This document shows positions 1 to 7,789 of a stretch of 44,279 bases of DNA, one piece after another. How positions within the stretch are numbered: position 1 is the first letter of the stretch; each line of letters starts with the position of its first letter. Made by a program: the position numbers and the translations under genes. The DNA comes from Rhodobacterales bacterium. Its GTDB lineage: Bacteria; Pseudomonadota; Alphaproteobacteria; Rhodobacterales; Rhodobacteraceae. Location: the NCBI GenBank assembly GCA_009993005.1, contig JAACUH010000076.1, positions 1 to 44,279 on the forward strand. The letters are read 5' to 3'. The notes under the pieces were generated by a model. That model searched no databases and had not been told where the DNA came from. It was given only the letters and a program-made list of their open reading frames with translations.

Positions 1-1
1 C

Positions 2-535
2 GCGGGCGGGATCACCGAAGCCAAGGGCGACCGGACCTTGCCCGGTGCCACGGGGTCTTTCAACTGGTGGACGGCCACGAGCGTCCGCAACTTTCACCTG
101 CCGGACGCCGGGTTCTGCCTGCATGCGCCGGGTGGCAACTTTTCCATCCGACGGGACGTGATCGCCGCAATCGGCGGGCTGGACGAGCAACTCAGCATCG
201 GCGCCGCGCTCTATGAGGAAACCGAGCTGGCGCTGCGGCTGCGGGCCGCCGGCCATCGCTGCTGGTTCGCGCCAGAGGCACATCTGACGCATCTGGCCGC
301 CCCGATGGGCGGGTGCCGGGTGCCGCACGATGTGCCGCGCTACATGCACGGGCTTGCGCATAACCGGGCCTTGCTGATCTATCGCCACTTGCGGGTCTGG
401 CACCGGCCAACCGCAGTTTTGCGGCTCTTTTTGCTGGGCCTGTCCTACAGCCACGCCGACCGTTCGCTCGCCCCGCTGCGCGCGACGCTCACGGGGATGC
501 GTGCCGGCAGGCTGGCGGCGCATTCCCTGCCATGA
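2..535 (+). CDS. Glycosyltransferase family 2, C-terminal part (5' end outside window)
   Basis: The reading frame is open from the first bases of the window and ends at a TGA at 533-535, so the true start lies upstream. The visible part holds the acceptor side of a GT-A fold: a GGNFSIRRD segment, then GGLDEQ and an EETELALRLR stretch (the ED-type catalytic-base motif of family GT2), followed by a His-rich segment typical of rhamnosyl or galactosyl transferases. It probably transfers a sugar onto a lipid-linked EPS intermediate at the cytoplasmic face of the membrane. It is the first visible gene of the EPS operon; galE follows about 30 bases downstream. The donor sugar cannot be told from this fragment. 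Confidence in the family is high, in the exact role low. Confidence 0.8.
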   Translation, partial: AGGITEAKGDRTLPGATGSFNWWTATSVRNFHLPDAGFCLHAPGGNFSIRRDVIAAIGGLDEQLSIGAALYEETELALRLRAAGHRCWFAPEAHLTHLAAPMGGCRVPHDVPRYMHGLAHNRALLIYRHLRVWHRPTAVLRLFLLGLSYSHADRSLAPLRATLTGMRAGRLAAHSLP

Positions 536-566
536 CCGGACAGAAGGACAACATGAGAATGCGCGG

Positions 567-1589
567 ATGAAGGTTCTGCTGACCGGAGGGGCCGGTTACA
601 TCGGCAGCCATACAACGCTGGCGCTCTTGCGGGCGGGACATGACGTGTTCGTGGTGGACAACCATCGCAACAGCTCTCCCGTGGTGCTGGACAGGGTGCG
701 TGCGCTGTCGGGGCGCGATTTTGGCGCGGCGGAGATCGACATCTGTGACGCCGGAGCGCTGGCGGCCTGCCTCGCGGCGTTCCGGCCCGATTGCGTGATC
801 CATTTCGCCGGGCTCAAGGCGGTGGCAGAATCGATCCCCGAGGCGGTCGAATATTACCGCGTCAACGTCGGTGGAACGATTTCTCTCTTGCAGGCGATGG
901 ACCTCGCAGAGTGTCGAAAGCTCATCTTTTCGTCCTCGGCCACGATCTATGGCACCGCGCTGCCCCCGCCCTTTGCGGAGGATCACCCGATTGCGCCGTC
1001 ATCGCCCTATGGTCGCACCAAAGCGCAGGTCGAGCAGATCGTGACCGACTGGGTTGCGGCCGCCGATCACCGGGGCGCCGTGCTGTTGCGCTATTTCAAT
1101 CCGGTCGGCGCCGACCCGTCGGGCCAGATCGGCGAGGACCCGCGCGGCATCCCCAATAACCTGATGCCCTATGTCCTGCAGGTCGTGGCTGGCCGGCGGG
1201 AGGAGTTGCTGGTGTTCGGCGATGACTATGACACGCCCGACGGCAGCGGAGAGCGCGACTATATCCATGTGGTCGATCTGGCGCGCGGTCATATCGCGGC
1301 GCTTGACTATGTGATGACGACCGAAGCGAGCGCCGCCTTCAATCTGGGCACCGGGCGCGGCGTGACCGTGCGCGAGGTGCTGCGGACCTTCGAGGCCGCG
1401 ACCGGCTGCACGGTGGCGCACCGGATCGTGGGGCGCCGCCCCGGTGATGTCGGCAGCAGCGTCGCGGATGTGGCAAAGGCGGCCAGGCTGCTTGGCTGGT
1501 GCGCGCAAGAGACCTTGGCCGACGCCTGTCTGTCGGGCTGGAACTGGCAGCGCCGCAACCCTGACGGATATGGCCCTCATGACCGATGA
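567..1589 (+). CDS. galE: UDP-glucose 4-epimerase GalE
   Basis: This 340-aa protein has the size and layout of an extended short-chain dehydrogenase. It shows the NAD-binding GGAGYIG at residues 7-13, the serine patch SSSATIYG at 122-129, the catalytic Tyr148-x3-Lys152 (YGRTK), RYFNPVGA, and the sugar-binding GERDYIHVVDLA segment. GalE interconverts UDP-glucose and UDP-galactose in the cytoplasm, here most likely to supply UDP-Gal for the EPS. The frame is open further upstream (from 501), but the start at 567 gives the canonical MKVLLTGGAGYIG N-terminus. The stop overlaps the start of the next glycosyltransferase, which suggests translational coupling. UDP-GlcNAc or UDP-uronate epimerase activity cannot be excluded from sequence. 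Confidence 0.93.
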   Translation: MKVLLTGGAGYIGSHTTLALLRAGHDVFVVDNHRNSSPVVLDRVRALSGRDFGAAEIDICDAGALAACLAAFRPDCVIHFAGLKAVAESIPEAVEYYRVNVGGTISLLQAMDLAECRKLIFSSSATIYGTALPPPFAEDHPIAPSSPYGRTKAQVEQIVTDWVAAADHRGAVLLRYFNPVGADPSGQIGEDPRGIPNNLMPYVLQVVAGRREELLVFGDDYDTPDGSGERDYIHVVDLARGHIAALDYVMTTEASAAFNLGTGRGVTVREVLRTFEAATGCTVAHRIVGRRPGDVGSSVADVAKAARLLGWCAQETLADACLSGWNWQRRNPDGYGPHDR

Positions 1590-2700
1590 ACACCGCCTGT
1601 CGCCGCTGGTCCTGTCCTTTGACTATCCGCCCAATGATGGCGGCATCAGCCGGCTGGCTCTGGGTCTGGTGCAAGAGATGATCGCGGCGGGCCGGGTGCC
1701 GGATGTGGTGACGCTCGATCCGGCAGGGGCCGAAGGGTTGGCGCGACCTGATTGCCCCCATCGGGAGGTGCCGGCGCGCCGCGGCCCGCGGGAATGGGCG
1801 CTGCTGCGCATCCTGTGGCGCCAGCCGCGCAACCGGCCGGTGCTCTGCATGGTCTGGAACCCCGAAGCGACCATGGCCCTGTTGGCCGGGCGGCGGCGGG
1901 TCTCGGTCTGGGCGCATGGCAACGAGGTGATGCCCTATCGCGGCCGCCGATTGCGGGGCTGGCTGCGGCGACAGGTGCTTGAGCGTGCTCATGTCGTCGT
2001 CTGCAACTCGACATTCACTCAGTCACTGGTGGCCGCGATTGCACCGCAGGCGCATACCGTGGTCGTCAACCCTGCTGTTGATGCGGCGCAGTTCCACTCT
2101 GACATGGACCGCATGGCTGCACGGGACGCGCTGGGCCTGCCACAGGACCGGCGCATTGTGCTCACCGTGTCGCGGCTGGACCCGATGAAGGGGCACGAGA
2201 CGGTGTTGCGCGCCATCGCAGCGCTGCCGCCGGACCAGCAAGCGCAGTTGTGTTATGTGATCGTGGGCAAAGGGCCTGCCCGGCAGGCGATCGAGGCCTG
2301 CGCGCGGGCGATGGGCGTTGCCGATCGTGTCCGCTTTGAAGGCTTCGTGAGCGACGACCGCCTGCCGCATTATTACGCGGCCGCTGACCTGTTCACCCTG
2401 TGCAGCGTTGTGGACCATGATCGGTCCAGCCTGGAGGGGTTCGGCATGGTCTTTACCGAAGCGCAGGCGGCCGGATTGCCCGTCATCGGCACCCGTTCGG
2501 GCGGGATCGTGGATGCGATCCGCGAAGGCGAAGGCGGCTGGCTGATCGAAGAGCGGGACGCAGGCGCGCTGGCCCTGCATCTCGGGGCGCTGGTCGCCGA
2601 TCCCGCAGCCTATCGCGCGCAGGGTGCGCGCGGCCGCGCAAGGGTGTTGCGCGAGATGACCTGGCGCGGCTATGCCGACCGGGTCCGTGACGTGATCTGA
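1570..2700 (+). CDS. Glycosyltransferase family 4 (GT-B)
   Basis: The protein (about 376 aa) has the two-domain GT-B layout of family GT4. The N-terminal half carries YPPNDGGISRLALGL, the acceptor-side glycine-rich loop. The C-terminal half carries VSRLDPMKGHE, then EGFGMVFTEAQAAGLPVIGT with the E-x7-E nucleotide-sugar binding motif, and RSGGIVDAI. It should transfer a sugar with retention of configuration onto the growing EPS repeat unit at the inner membrane. I chose the ATG at 1570, which overlaps the end of galE; an in-frame ATG at 1579 is also possible. Only 4 bases separate its stop from the next gene. The sugar specificity is unknown. Confidence 0.88.
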   Translation: MALMTDEHRLSPLVLSFDYPPNDGGISRLALGLVQEMIAAGRVPDVVTLDPAGAEGLARPDCPHREVPARRGPREWALLRILWRQPRNRPVLCMVWNPEATMALLAGRRRVSVWAHGNEVMPYRGRRLRGWLRRQVLERAHVVVCNSTFTQSLVAAIAPQAHTVVVNPAVDAAQFHSDMDRMAARDALGLPQDRRIVLTVSRLDPMKGHETVLRAIAALPPDQQAQLCYVIVGKGPARQAIEACARAMGVADRVRFEGFVSDDRLPHYYAAADLFTLCSVVDHDRSSLEGFGMVFTEAQAAGLPVIGTRSGGIVDAIREGEGGWLIEERDAGALALHLGALVADPAAYRAQGARGRARVLREMTWRGYADRVRDVI

Positions 2701-2704
2701 GCCC

Positions 2705-3808
2705 ATGCATCCGCTTCTTCCCATATACGGCGTGCTTTGCCTGCTCCTGCTCGGGGGGCTCAAGGCCCGCACCCGTGCCGAGCGCACCGTGATCTGGTTT
2801 GCCGCCTGGGGCGCGGTGCTGACCGTATTCGTCGCGGTCATCTTTCGCGAGATCAATGGCGACACCTGGCGCTATTACATGACCTACCTGAATCTGCGCC
2901 AGCAGCCATTCTCGACGGTGTATGAAAGAACCCAGGATAATGTCCTTTTCGCCTATCTGAACTGGGTGCTGGGGCAATTCGGGGCGCATCCGCTTTACCT
3001 GCTCGCACCGATTGCGCTGTTCTGCACGATGATGCTGGCGTGGTCGCTGCGCAAGATGTTTTCGAGCTTTCACACCGCCATCCTGCTTTTTGTCTATTCG
3101 ATGTATCCGTTCTTTGTCTTTTACATGGCGTCCGGGATGAAGCAGAGCATTGCAATGGCGCTACTGCTTCAGGCCTATATAAGGTTGTTCCAGGGGGCCA
3201 GGTCAGGCTGGATCTGGTTGCTTGTGGCGCCGATGTTTCATAGTGGCGCGTTTCTGGTGTATCCCTTTGTCATCCTGCAAAAGCTGACGTTCAATTCGAC
3301 TTTCGGGCAGCGGAGGGCGCTGGGAGGGAGCCTGCTGCTGCTCGCGGGCGTGACACTGCTTTCGATCACCGGCCTCAACGAGACGTTGTTGCTGCCGTTG
3401 CAAAAGTACCTCGTCATTTCTGACAACTATCAGTTATATTTCCAGAATGCCGAGGACTTCGACTATCGGGCCGGTTTCCGACCGGATTTCGCCCTGTTTT
3501 CGCTTGTGCCGCTCGCCGTGGGCTATTGGCTCTGGCGCAATGGGTATCCGGTCACAAGCACATTCACCGGATGGTGGCTCAATTTCTATATCCTGCTCAT
3601 CAGCATCTACCATGTGTTTTCCTTTGCGCCTTTCGCAGATCGCTTTGCCGGGTTCGGCTGGTTCATCATGCCGCTCCTGCTGATGGTGATGGTGGTCGAG
3701 TCGCGGGACCGTCGCGTGTTGCAATTGTTTCTGCTTGGCTTTGTCGTCTCGAACCTTCTCTTGCTGCAATTCTATACCGGACGCGTACTGACGATGGGAC
3801 TGACATGA
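2705..3808 (+). CDS. EpsG/Wzy-like polysaccharide polymerase (membrane protein)
   Basis: A 367-aa protein made of about ten hydrophobic segments, of the EpsG family (also met as Wzy-like EPS polymerases). Family-like features are the early NGDTWRYYMTY stretch, the YSMYPFFVFYMASGMKQSIAMAL block (the family normally has an R/K-Q-x-x-A motif here), and the PMFHSGAFLVYPF loop. It probably polymerises lipid-linked repeat units on the periplasmic side of the inner membrane. It lies between glycosyltransferases, which fits a Wzy role; no Wzx flippase was found in the window. The DNA is visibly richer in A+T than the flanking genes, as is common for wzy-type genes. The stop overlaps the next start (ATGA at 3805). 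Confidence 0.8.
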   Translation: MHPLLPIYGVLCLLLLGGLKARTRAERTVIWFAAWGAVLTVFVAVIFREINGDTWRYYMTYLNLRQQPFSTVYERTQDNVLFAYLNWVLGQFGAHPLYLLAPIALFCTMMLAWSLRKMFSSFHTAILLFVYSMYPFFVFYMASGMKQSIAMALLLQAYIRLFQGARSGWIWLLVAPMFHSGAFLVYPFVILQKLTFNSTFGQRRALGGSLLLLAGVTLLSITGLNETLLLPLQKYLVISDNYQLYFQNAEDFDYRAGFRPDFALFSLVPLAVGYWLWRNGYPVTSTFTGWWLNFYILLISIYHVFSFAPFADRFAGFGWFIMPLLLMVMVVESRDRRVLQLFLLGFVVSNLLLLQFYTGRVLTMGLT

Positions 3809-4692
3809 CCCCGCCCCCGCAACTGACGGTGCTGACACCGACCTACAACCGCCGGCACCTGCTGGAGCGCGTCTATGCTTCGCTGCTTGCGCAGGACGCG
3901 CCTGCGGGGTCCTTCGAATGGCTGGTGATCGACGACGGATCGACGGACGGGACCGAAGGCCATATTGCCGGGCTGGTCGCACAGGCGCCTTTCCCGGTGC
4001 GGGTCGTCCGGCAGGAAAACGGCGGAAAATGCAGCGCGCTGAACCTTGGGGCACGCCTGGCGCAGGGGCGCTGGATCGCCGTGCTCGACAGCGACGACCA
4101 GTTTCTGCCCGCCGCAGTGCGGCTTGTCTGCGACAGCATGCCTGCCGCCGAAGCGGGTGGATGCGCGATCATCTTCGCCCAGTCCACCTTCGTCAACCGG
4201 CCCGCGCGACAGTTTGCGCTGGTGCAGAACCCGTGGCGCTATTCGGCATGGGTCAGGTCGCGCGACAAGTTCGACTGTCTGCCGGTCCTGCTGACCACCC
4301 AGATGCGCGAATACCCCTACCCGCTATTTCCTGACGAAAAGTTCATGGCCGAGGGGTGGCAGTATCTGCAGATCGACAAGACCTTCCGGACACTGTTCAT
4401 CACGACGCCGGTCATCCTTTGCGAATATAACGACGATGGTCTGAGCGCGCAGTCTCGCAAGCTGCGGATGGCATCGCCCAACAATGCAATGAGCAATTAC
4501 GCGGCGGAGTGGCAGGCCGATCTGGGTTGGCGATTGCGGCTGCGTGCCGCGGTCAATTTCTGGAGGTTCCATTTCCACGCGATGCGGCGAGGCGCGGTTG
4601 CGAAAATGCCGAAACGCCCGACTTGGCTGATGGTGCCATTTGGCTATGCGTCGGGGGTCATCGACCTGATCTCGGCCAGGCGGCAAGGCTGA
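3805..4692 (+). CDS. Glycosyltransferase family 2
   Basis: This 295-aa GT-A glycosyltransferase begins with LTVLTPTYNRRHLLERVY. It carries DDGSTDG at residues 43-49 (UDP-sugar binding) and the metal-binding DSDD at 95-98. The frame is open upstream to 3526, but that part overlaps the EpsG-like gene in another frame; the ATG at 3805 forms an ATGA overlap with its stop and gives a standard GT2 start. There are no clear membrane segments, so it is a cytosolic or peripheral enzyme adding one sugar to the EPS lipid intermediate. Composition remains somewhat less GC-rich than the later genes. Specificity is unknown. Confidence 0.88.
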   Translation: MTPPPQLTVLTPTYNRRHLLERVYASLLAQDAPAGSFEWLVIDDGSTDGTEGHIAGLVAQAPFPVRVVRQENGGKCSALNLGARLAQGRWIAVLDSDDQFLPAAVRLVCDSMPAAEAGGCAIIFAQSTFVNRPARQFALVQNPWRYSAWVRSRDKFDCLPVLLTTQMREYPYPLFPDEKFMAEGWQYLQIDKTFRTLFITTPVILCEYNDDGLSAQSRKLRMASPNNAMSNYAAEWQADLGWRLRLRAAVNFWRFHFHAMRRGAVAKMPKRPTWLMVPFGYASGVIDLISARRQG

Positions 4693-4716
4693 GATGTCGT
4701 TTCGGACGTCCGGGTC

Positions 4717-5853
4717 ATGACCGGCAAACCGCGTCACATCGTGATGACCGTCAACGCGAGCTGGAATGTGCTCAACTTCCGATTGCCGTTGCTGCGGGCG
4801 CTTCTGGCACGCGGGGACCGGGTCACGGTGCTGGCGCCGCCGGATGATGCGGTGGCGGCGCTGATCGGCGAGGGCGCGCGCCATGTGCCGCTCAAGATGG
4901 ATACCAAGGGGCTCAACCCCTTGCGCGACGGGGCGCTGGTGGGGCGGCTGGCGCGGCATTTCCGGGCGCAGGCGCCCGATGTGGTGCTGTCCTGGACGAT
5001 CAAGAACAACCTCTTTGGCGCGTTCGCCGCGCGGCGGGTCGGGGTGCCGTTCATCCCCAATGTGACCGGGCTGGGCACGGCGTTCCTGTCGGGCGGGCTG
5101 TTGCAGAGGGTGGCCGAGACGCTGTATCGCGCGGCCTTTCCGCGGCTCGATACCGTGTTCTTTCAGAATGAGGACGACCGCGCGCTGTTTGTCGGCCGCA
5201 AGCTGGTGCGCGCGGGTCAGGCGCGGCTGCTGCCCGGGTCGGGCATCGACCTTGCTCGCTTTGCCCCCGCGCCGCTTCCCGATGGGGGGCCTGATGCCGG
5301 TCCGGCGTTCCTGATGATCGCGCGTCTCTTGCGCGACAAGGGGGTGGTGGAATATGCGCAGGCCGCGCGGCTGGTGCGCGCGCGCCATCCGGGCGCGCAG
5401 TTTCGGCTGCTGGGCGCGCTGGGGGCCGAAAACCGCAGCGCGATTGACGCGGCCACGCTCGCAGGCTGGCAGGCGGCGGGCGACGTCGTCTATCTGGGCC
5501 AGACCGATGACGTGCGCCCTGCCATTGCGGCGGCCGATGTCGTGGTGCTGCCCTCCTACCGCGAGGGCGCACCGCGCACGCTGATCGAGGCCGCGGCGAT
5601 GGCGCGCCCGCTGATCGCGACCGACGTGCCGGGCTGCCGCGCGGTTGTGGGTGACGGCGTTTCGGGGTATCTCTGCGCGGTGCGGGATGCGGCCTCGCTG
5701 GCCGAAGCCTGTTTGCGGATGATCGCCCTGGCGCCGGCGGCGCGGGCCGCGATGGGGCAGGCGGGGCGGCGCAAGATGGAGGCGGAGTTCGATGAACGGA
5801 TCGTGGTTGCGGCCTATCTCGACGCCATCGCGCGGGTGACGGGCGGCGCATGA
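4717..5853 (+). CDS. Glycosyltransferase family 4 (PglA/CapM-like)
   Basis: A 378-aa GT-B glycosyltransferase. The N-terminal domain starts with IVMTVNASWNVLNFRLPLL and has the PNVTGLGTAF segment seen in GT4 enzymes that use N-acetylhexosamine donors (PglA, CapM, WbpH type). The C-terminal domain has ARLLRDKGVVEY, a GQTDDV loop, then REGAPRTLIEAAAMARPLIA (the E-x7-E motif) and DVPGCRAVV. It most likely adds a HexNAc-type sugar to undecaprenyl-linked intermediates, but the donor is an inference from similarity of these loops. Its 3' end overlaps the YdcF-like gene by an ATGA at 5850. Confidence 0.85.
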   Translation: MTGKPRHIVMTVNASWNVLNFRLPLLRALLARGDRVTVLAPPDDAVAALIGEGARHVPLKMDTKGLNPLRDGALVGRLARHFRAQAPDVVLSWTIKNNLFGAFAARRVGVPFIPNVTGLGTAFLSGGLLQRVAETLYRAAFPRLDTVFFQNEDDRALFVGRKLVRAGQARLLPGSGIDLARFAPAPLPDGGPDAGPAFLMIARLLRDKGVVEYAQAARLVRARHPGAQFRLLGALGAENRSAIDAATLAGWQAAGDVVYLGQTDDVRPAIAAADVVVLPSYREGAPRTLIEAAAMARPLIATDVPGCRAVVGDGVSGYLCAVRDAASLAEACLRMIALAPAARAAMGQAGRRKMEAEFDERIVVAAYLDAIARVTGGA

Positions 5854-6632
5854 ACACCGCGTTTTTCGTCGCCTCCAAACTCATCTGGGCGCTGGTGCGG
5901 CCTGAGAGCTGGATCGTCCTCGGGCTGGCGCTGAGCCTGCTCGCGGCGGTGCGCGGGCGGGTGGCGGCTGCGCGGCGCTGGGGCGGGCTCACGCTCGCCT
6001 TTGTGCTGGCGGTGGCGGTGCTGCCGCTGGGCGACCTCGCGATCCGCCCGCTCGAGACGCGCTATCCGGCCGATCCGCCATTGACGCAGGTGGCGGGGAT
6101 CATCGTGCTGGGCGGGGGCGAGGACGCGCAGCGGACCGCCTATTGGGGGCCGCCGCAGTTTGGCGAGGGGGCCGAACGCTTTACCGCCGCGCTGGAGCTT
6201 GCGCGCGCCTGGCCGCAGGCGCGGGTGCTGTTCACGGGTGGCAGCGGGTCGCTGCGCGATCTGGGCAGCGGGGCGATGTCGGGCGCCACGGTGGCAGAGG
6301 CGTTTTTTCTGGCGCAGGGGCTGGCGCCCGAGCGGCTGCTCTTCGAGCGCGCGTCGCGCAACACGGCCGAGAATGCGGCGCTGTCGCTGGCGTTGGTCCA
6401 GCCGGGCGAGGACGAGACCTGGGTGCTTGTGACGAGCGCTTTCCACATGCCGCGGTCGCTGGCGAGCTTTGAGGCGGCGGGCTGGACCGGCCTTGTGCCC
6501 TATCCTGTCGATTATCGCAGCGGCGGTTTCGGGGATGGCATCGGCTGGGATCTGGCGCGCAACCTGCTCACGCTGAACACGGCGGTGCGCGAATATATCG
6601 GTCTGGTCGCCTACCGGGTGACGGGACGATGA
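5850..6632 (+). CDS. YdcF/ElyC/SanA family membrane protein (DUF218)
   Basis: This 260-aa protein is about the length of E. coli ElyC. Two hydrophobic N-terminal segments (about residues 5-35 and 45-65) are followed by the DUF218 fold: GIIVLGGGEDAQ, FTGGSGSL, SRNTAENA and VTSAFHMPRSLASF. Proteins of this family act at the inner membrane and are linked to cell-envelope and lipid-carrier (undecaprenyl) homeostasis; the chemistry is not settled. Location at the end of the sugar-transfer genes fits a role in EPS or lipid-carrier metabolism. It overlaps both neighbours by 4 bases, so it links the EPS and lasso halves of the operon. Confidence 0.85.
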   Translation: MNTAFFVASKLIWALVRPESWIVLGLALSLLAAVRGRVAAARRWGGLTLAFVLAVAVLPLGDLAIRPLETRYPADPPLTQVAGIIVLGGGEDAQRTAYWGPPQFGEGAERFTAALELARAWPQARVLFTGGSGSLRDLGSGAMSGATVAEAFFLAQGLAPERLLFERASRNTAENAALSLALVQPGEDETWVLVTSAFHMPRSLASFEAAGWTGLVPYPVDYRSGGFGDGIGWDLARNLLTLNTAVREYIGLVAYRVTGR

Positions 6633-7789
6633 GCACGACCCACAGCATCGACGACCGTCTGGCGGCGATTCTGGCGGCGATCCTGTGTGACGGGGATGTG
6701 CCGGTGGACGATCTGCCGGCGACGCAGGTGGTGGAGCGGGTGCTCTATCACGGGATCGCGGGGCTGCTGGCCGGACGGCTTGCCGCCTGGCCCGAGGCCA
6801 TCGCCGCGCCGCTGCGCGGTCAGGCCCGCGCGCAGGCGATGTGGGAGATGCGGCACCGCGTCGTGCTGGGCACGCTGCTGGCCGATTTCGCGGAGGCGGG
6901 GGTCGCGGTGCGGGTGCTCAAGGGCACGGCGCTGGCCTATGACCTCTATGCGCGGCCCGCCGACCGGACGCGCGGCGACACCGATCTGCTGGTCGCGCCA
7001 GACACGCTGGTGCGCGCGCGTGCGGTGCTCGAGGCGGCGGGGTATCAGCCCTTCTACGACGACCCGGTCGCGCCGGGCGAGGCGCGTCTACAGGAGCCAT
7101 GGCGGCTGGACCATGCCGATGGCACCGGGCATGAGATCGACCTGCATTGGCAGGTTTTCAATCGGCGCAGTCTGGCCGATAGCCTGTCGGTGACAGACGC
7201 TTTTGCCGGCGGACAGCCGCTGCCGGCGCTTTGCTCCGTGGCGCAGGCGATGCCGCGCCATCTCTCCCTGATCCATGCCTGTGCGCATCGCGCTGCGCAT
7301 GTCACCTCACCCTATTTCGTGGGTGGCACGCGCCATTATGGTGGCGACCGCCTGATCTGGTTGTGGGATATCGTGCTGCTGGCGCGCGCGCTGGACACGG
7401 CCGGCTGGGAGGCCTTTGCCGCCCATGCCGCGCGTGTCGGTCTTGGCCCGGTTTGCGCCCAGGCGCTCGAAGATGCGCAGGCAAGGCTCGCCGCGCCTGT
7501 GCCCGCGGCGGTGCTGGCACGGCTGGGCGACCCGGCCGCGGCGGGGCCGGCTGCGGCCTATCTGCTGTCCGGCAACTCCGTTGACCGTGCTGCGCATGAC
7601 CTGATGTCGGTCAAGGGGGCGGCTGCAAGGCTGCGCTATATCCGCGACAGGCTGTTTCCGCCTGCGCCCTTCATGCGCGCGAATTACCCCGAGACCCCGC
7701 GCGCGCCGCTGGCCTGGCTCTATCTGCGCCGCTTTGCCCGCTTTGCCGGGGCGTTGCGCGGCGCGCGGTCGGGGCGGAGCCGGTCATGA
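6629..7789 (+). CDS. Nucleotidyltransferase family protein (NTP_transf_5 type) linked to the lasso cluster
   Basis: A 386-aa protein of the uncharacterised nucleotidyltransferase family (Pfam NTP_transf_5). The diagnostic stretch is VRVLKGTALAYDLYARP followed by RTRGDTDLLV, where the paired acidic residues GD-x-D are the likely metal ligands of a pol-beta-like fold. HEIDLHWQ supplies the third acidic position. Members recur next to HPr-kinase-like and PqqD-like genes in RiPP and EPS loci. Here it overlaps the ABC exporter by ATGA at 7786, so it is probably part of the lasso set. Its substrate is unknown; modification of the peptide or of an EPS component are both possible. Confidence 0.82.
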   Translation: MSTTHSIDDRLAAILAAILCDGDVPVDDLPATQVVERVLYHGIAGLLAGRLAAWPEAIAAPLRGQARAQAMWEMRHRVVLGTLLADFAEAGVAVRVLKGTALAYDLYARPADRTRGDTDLLVAPDTLVRARAVLEAAGYQPFYDDPVAPGEARLQEPWRLDHADGTGHEIDLHWQVFNRRSLADSLSVTDAFAGGQPLPALCSVAQAMPRHLSLIHACAHRAAHVTSPYFVGGTRHYGGDRLIWLWDIVLLARALDTAGWEAFAAHAARVGLGPVCAQALEDAQARLAAPVPAAVLARLGDPAAAGPAAAYLLSGNSVDRAAHDLMSVKGAAARLRYIRDRLFPPAPFMRANYPETPRAPLAWLYLRRFARFAGALRGARSGRSRS

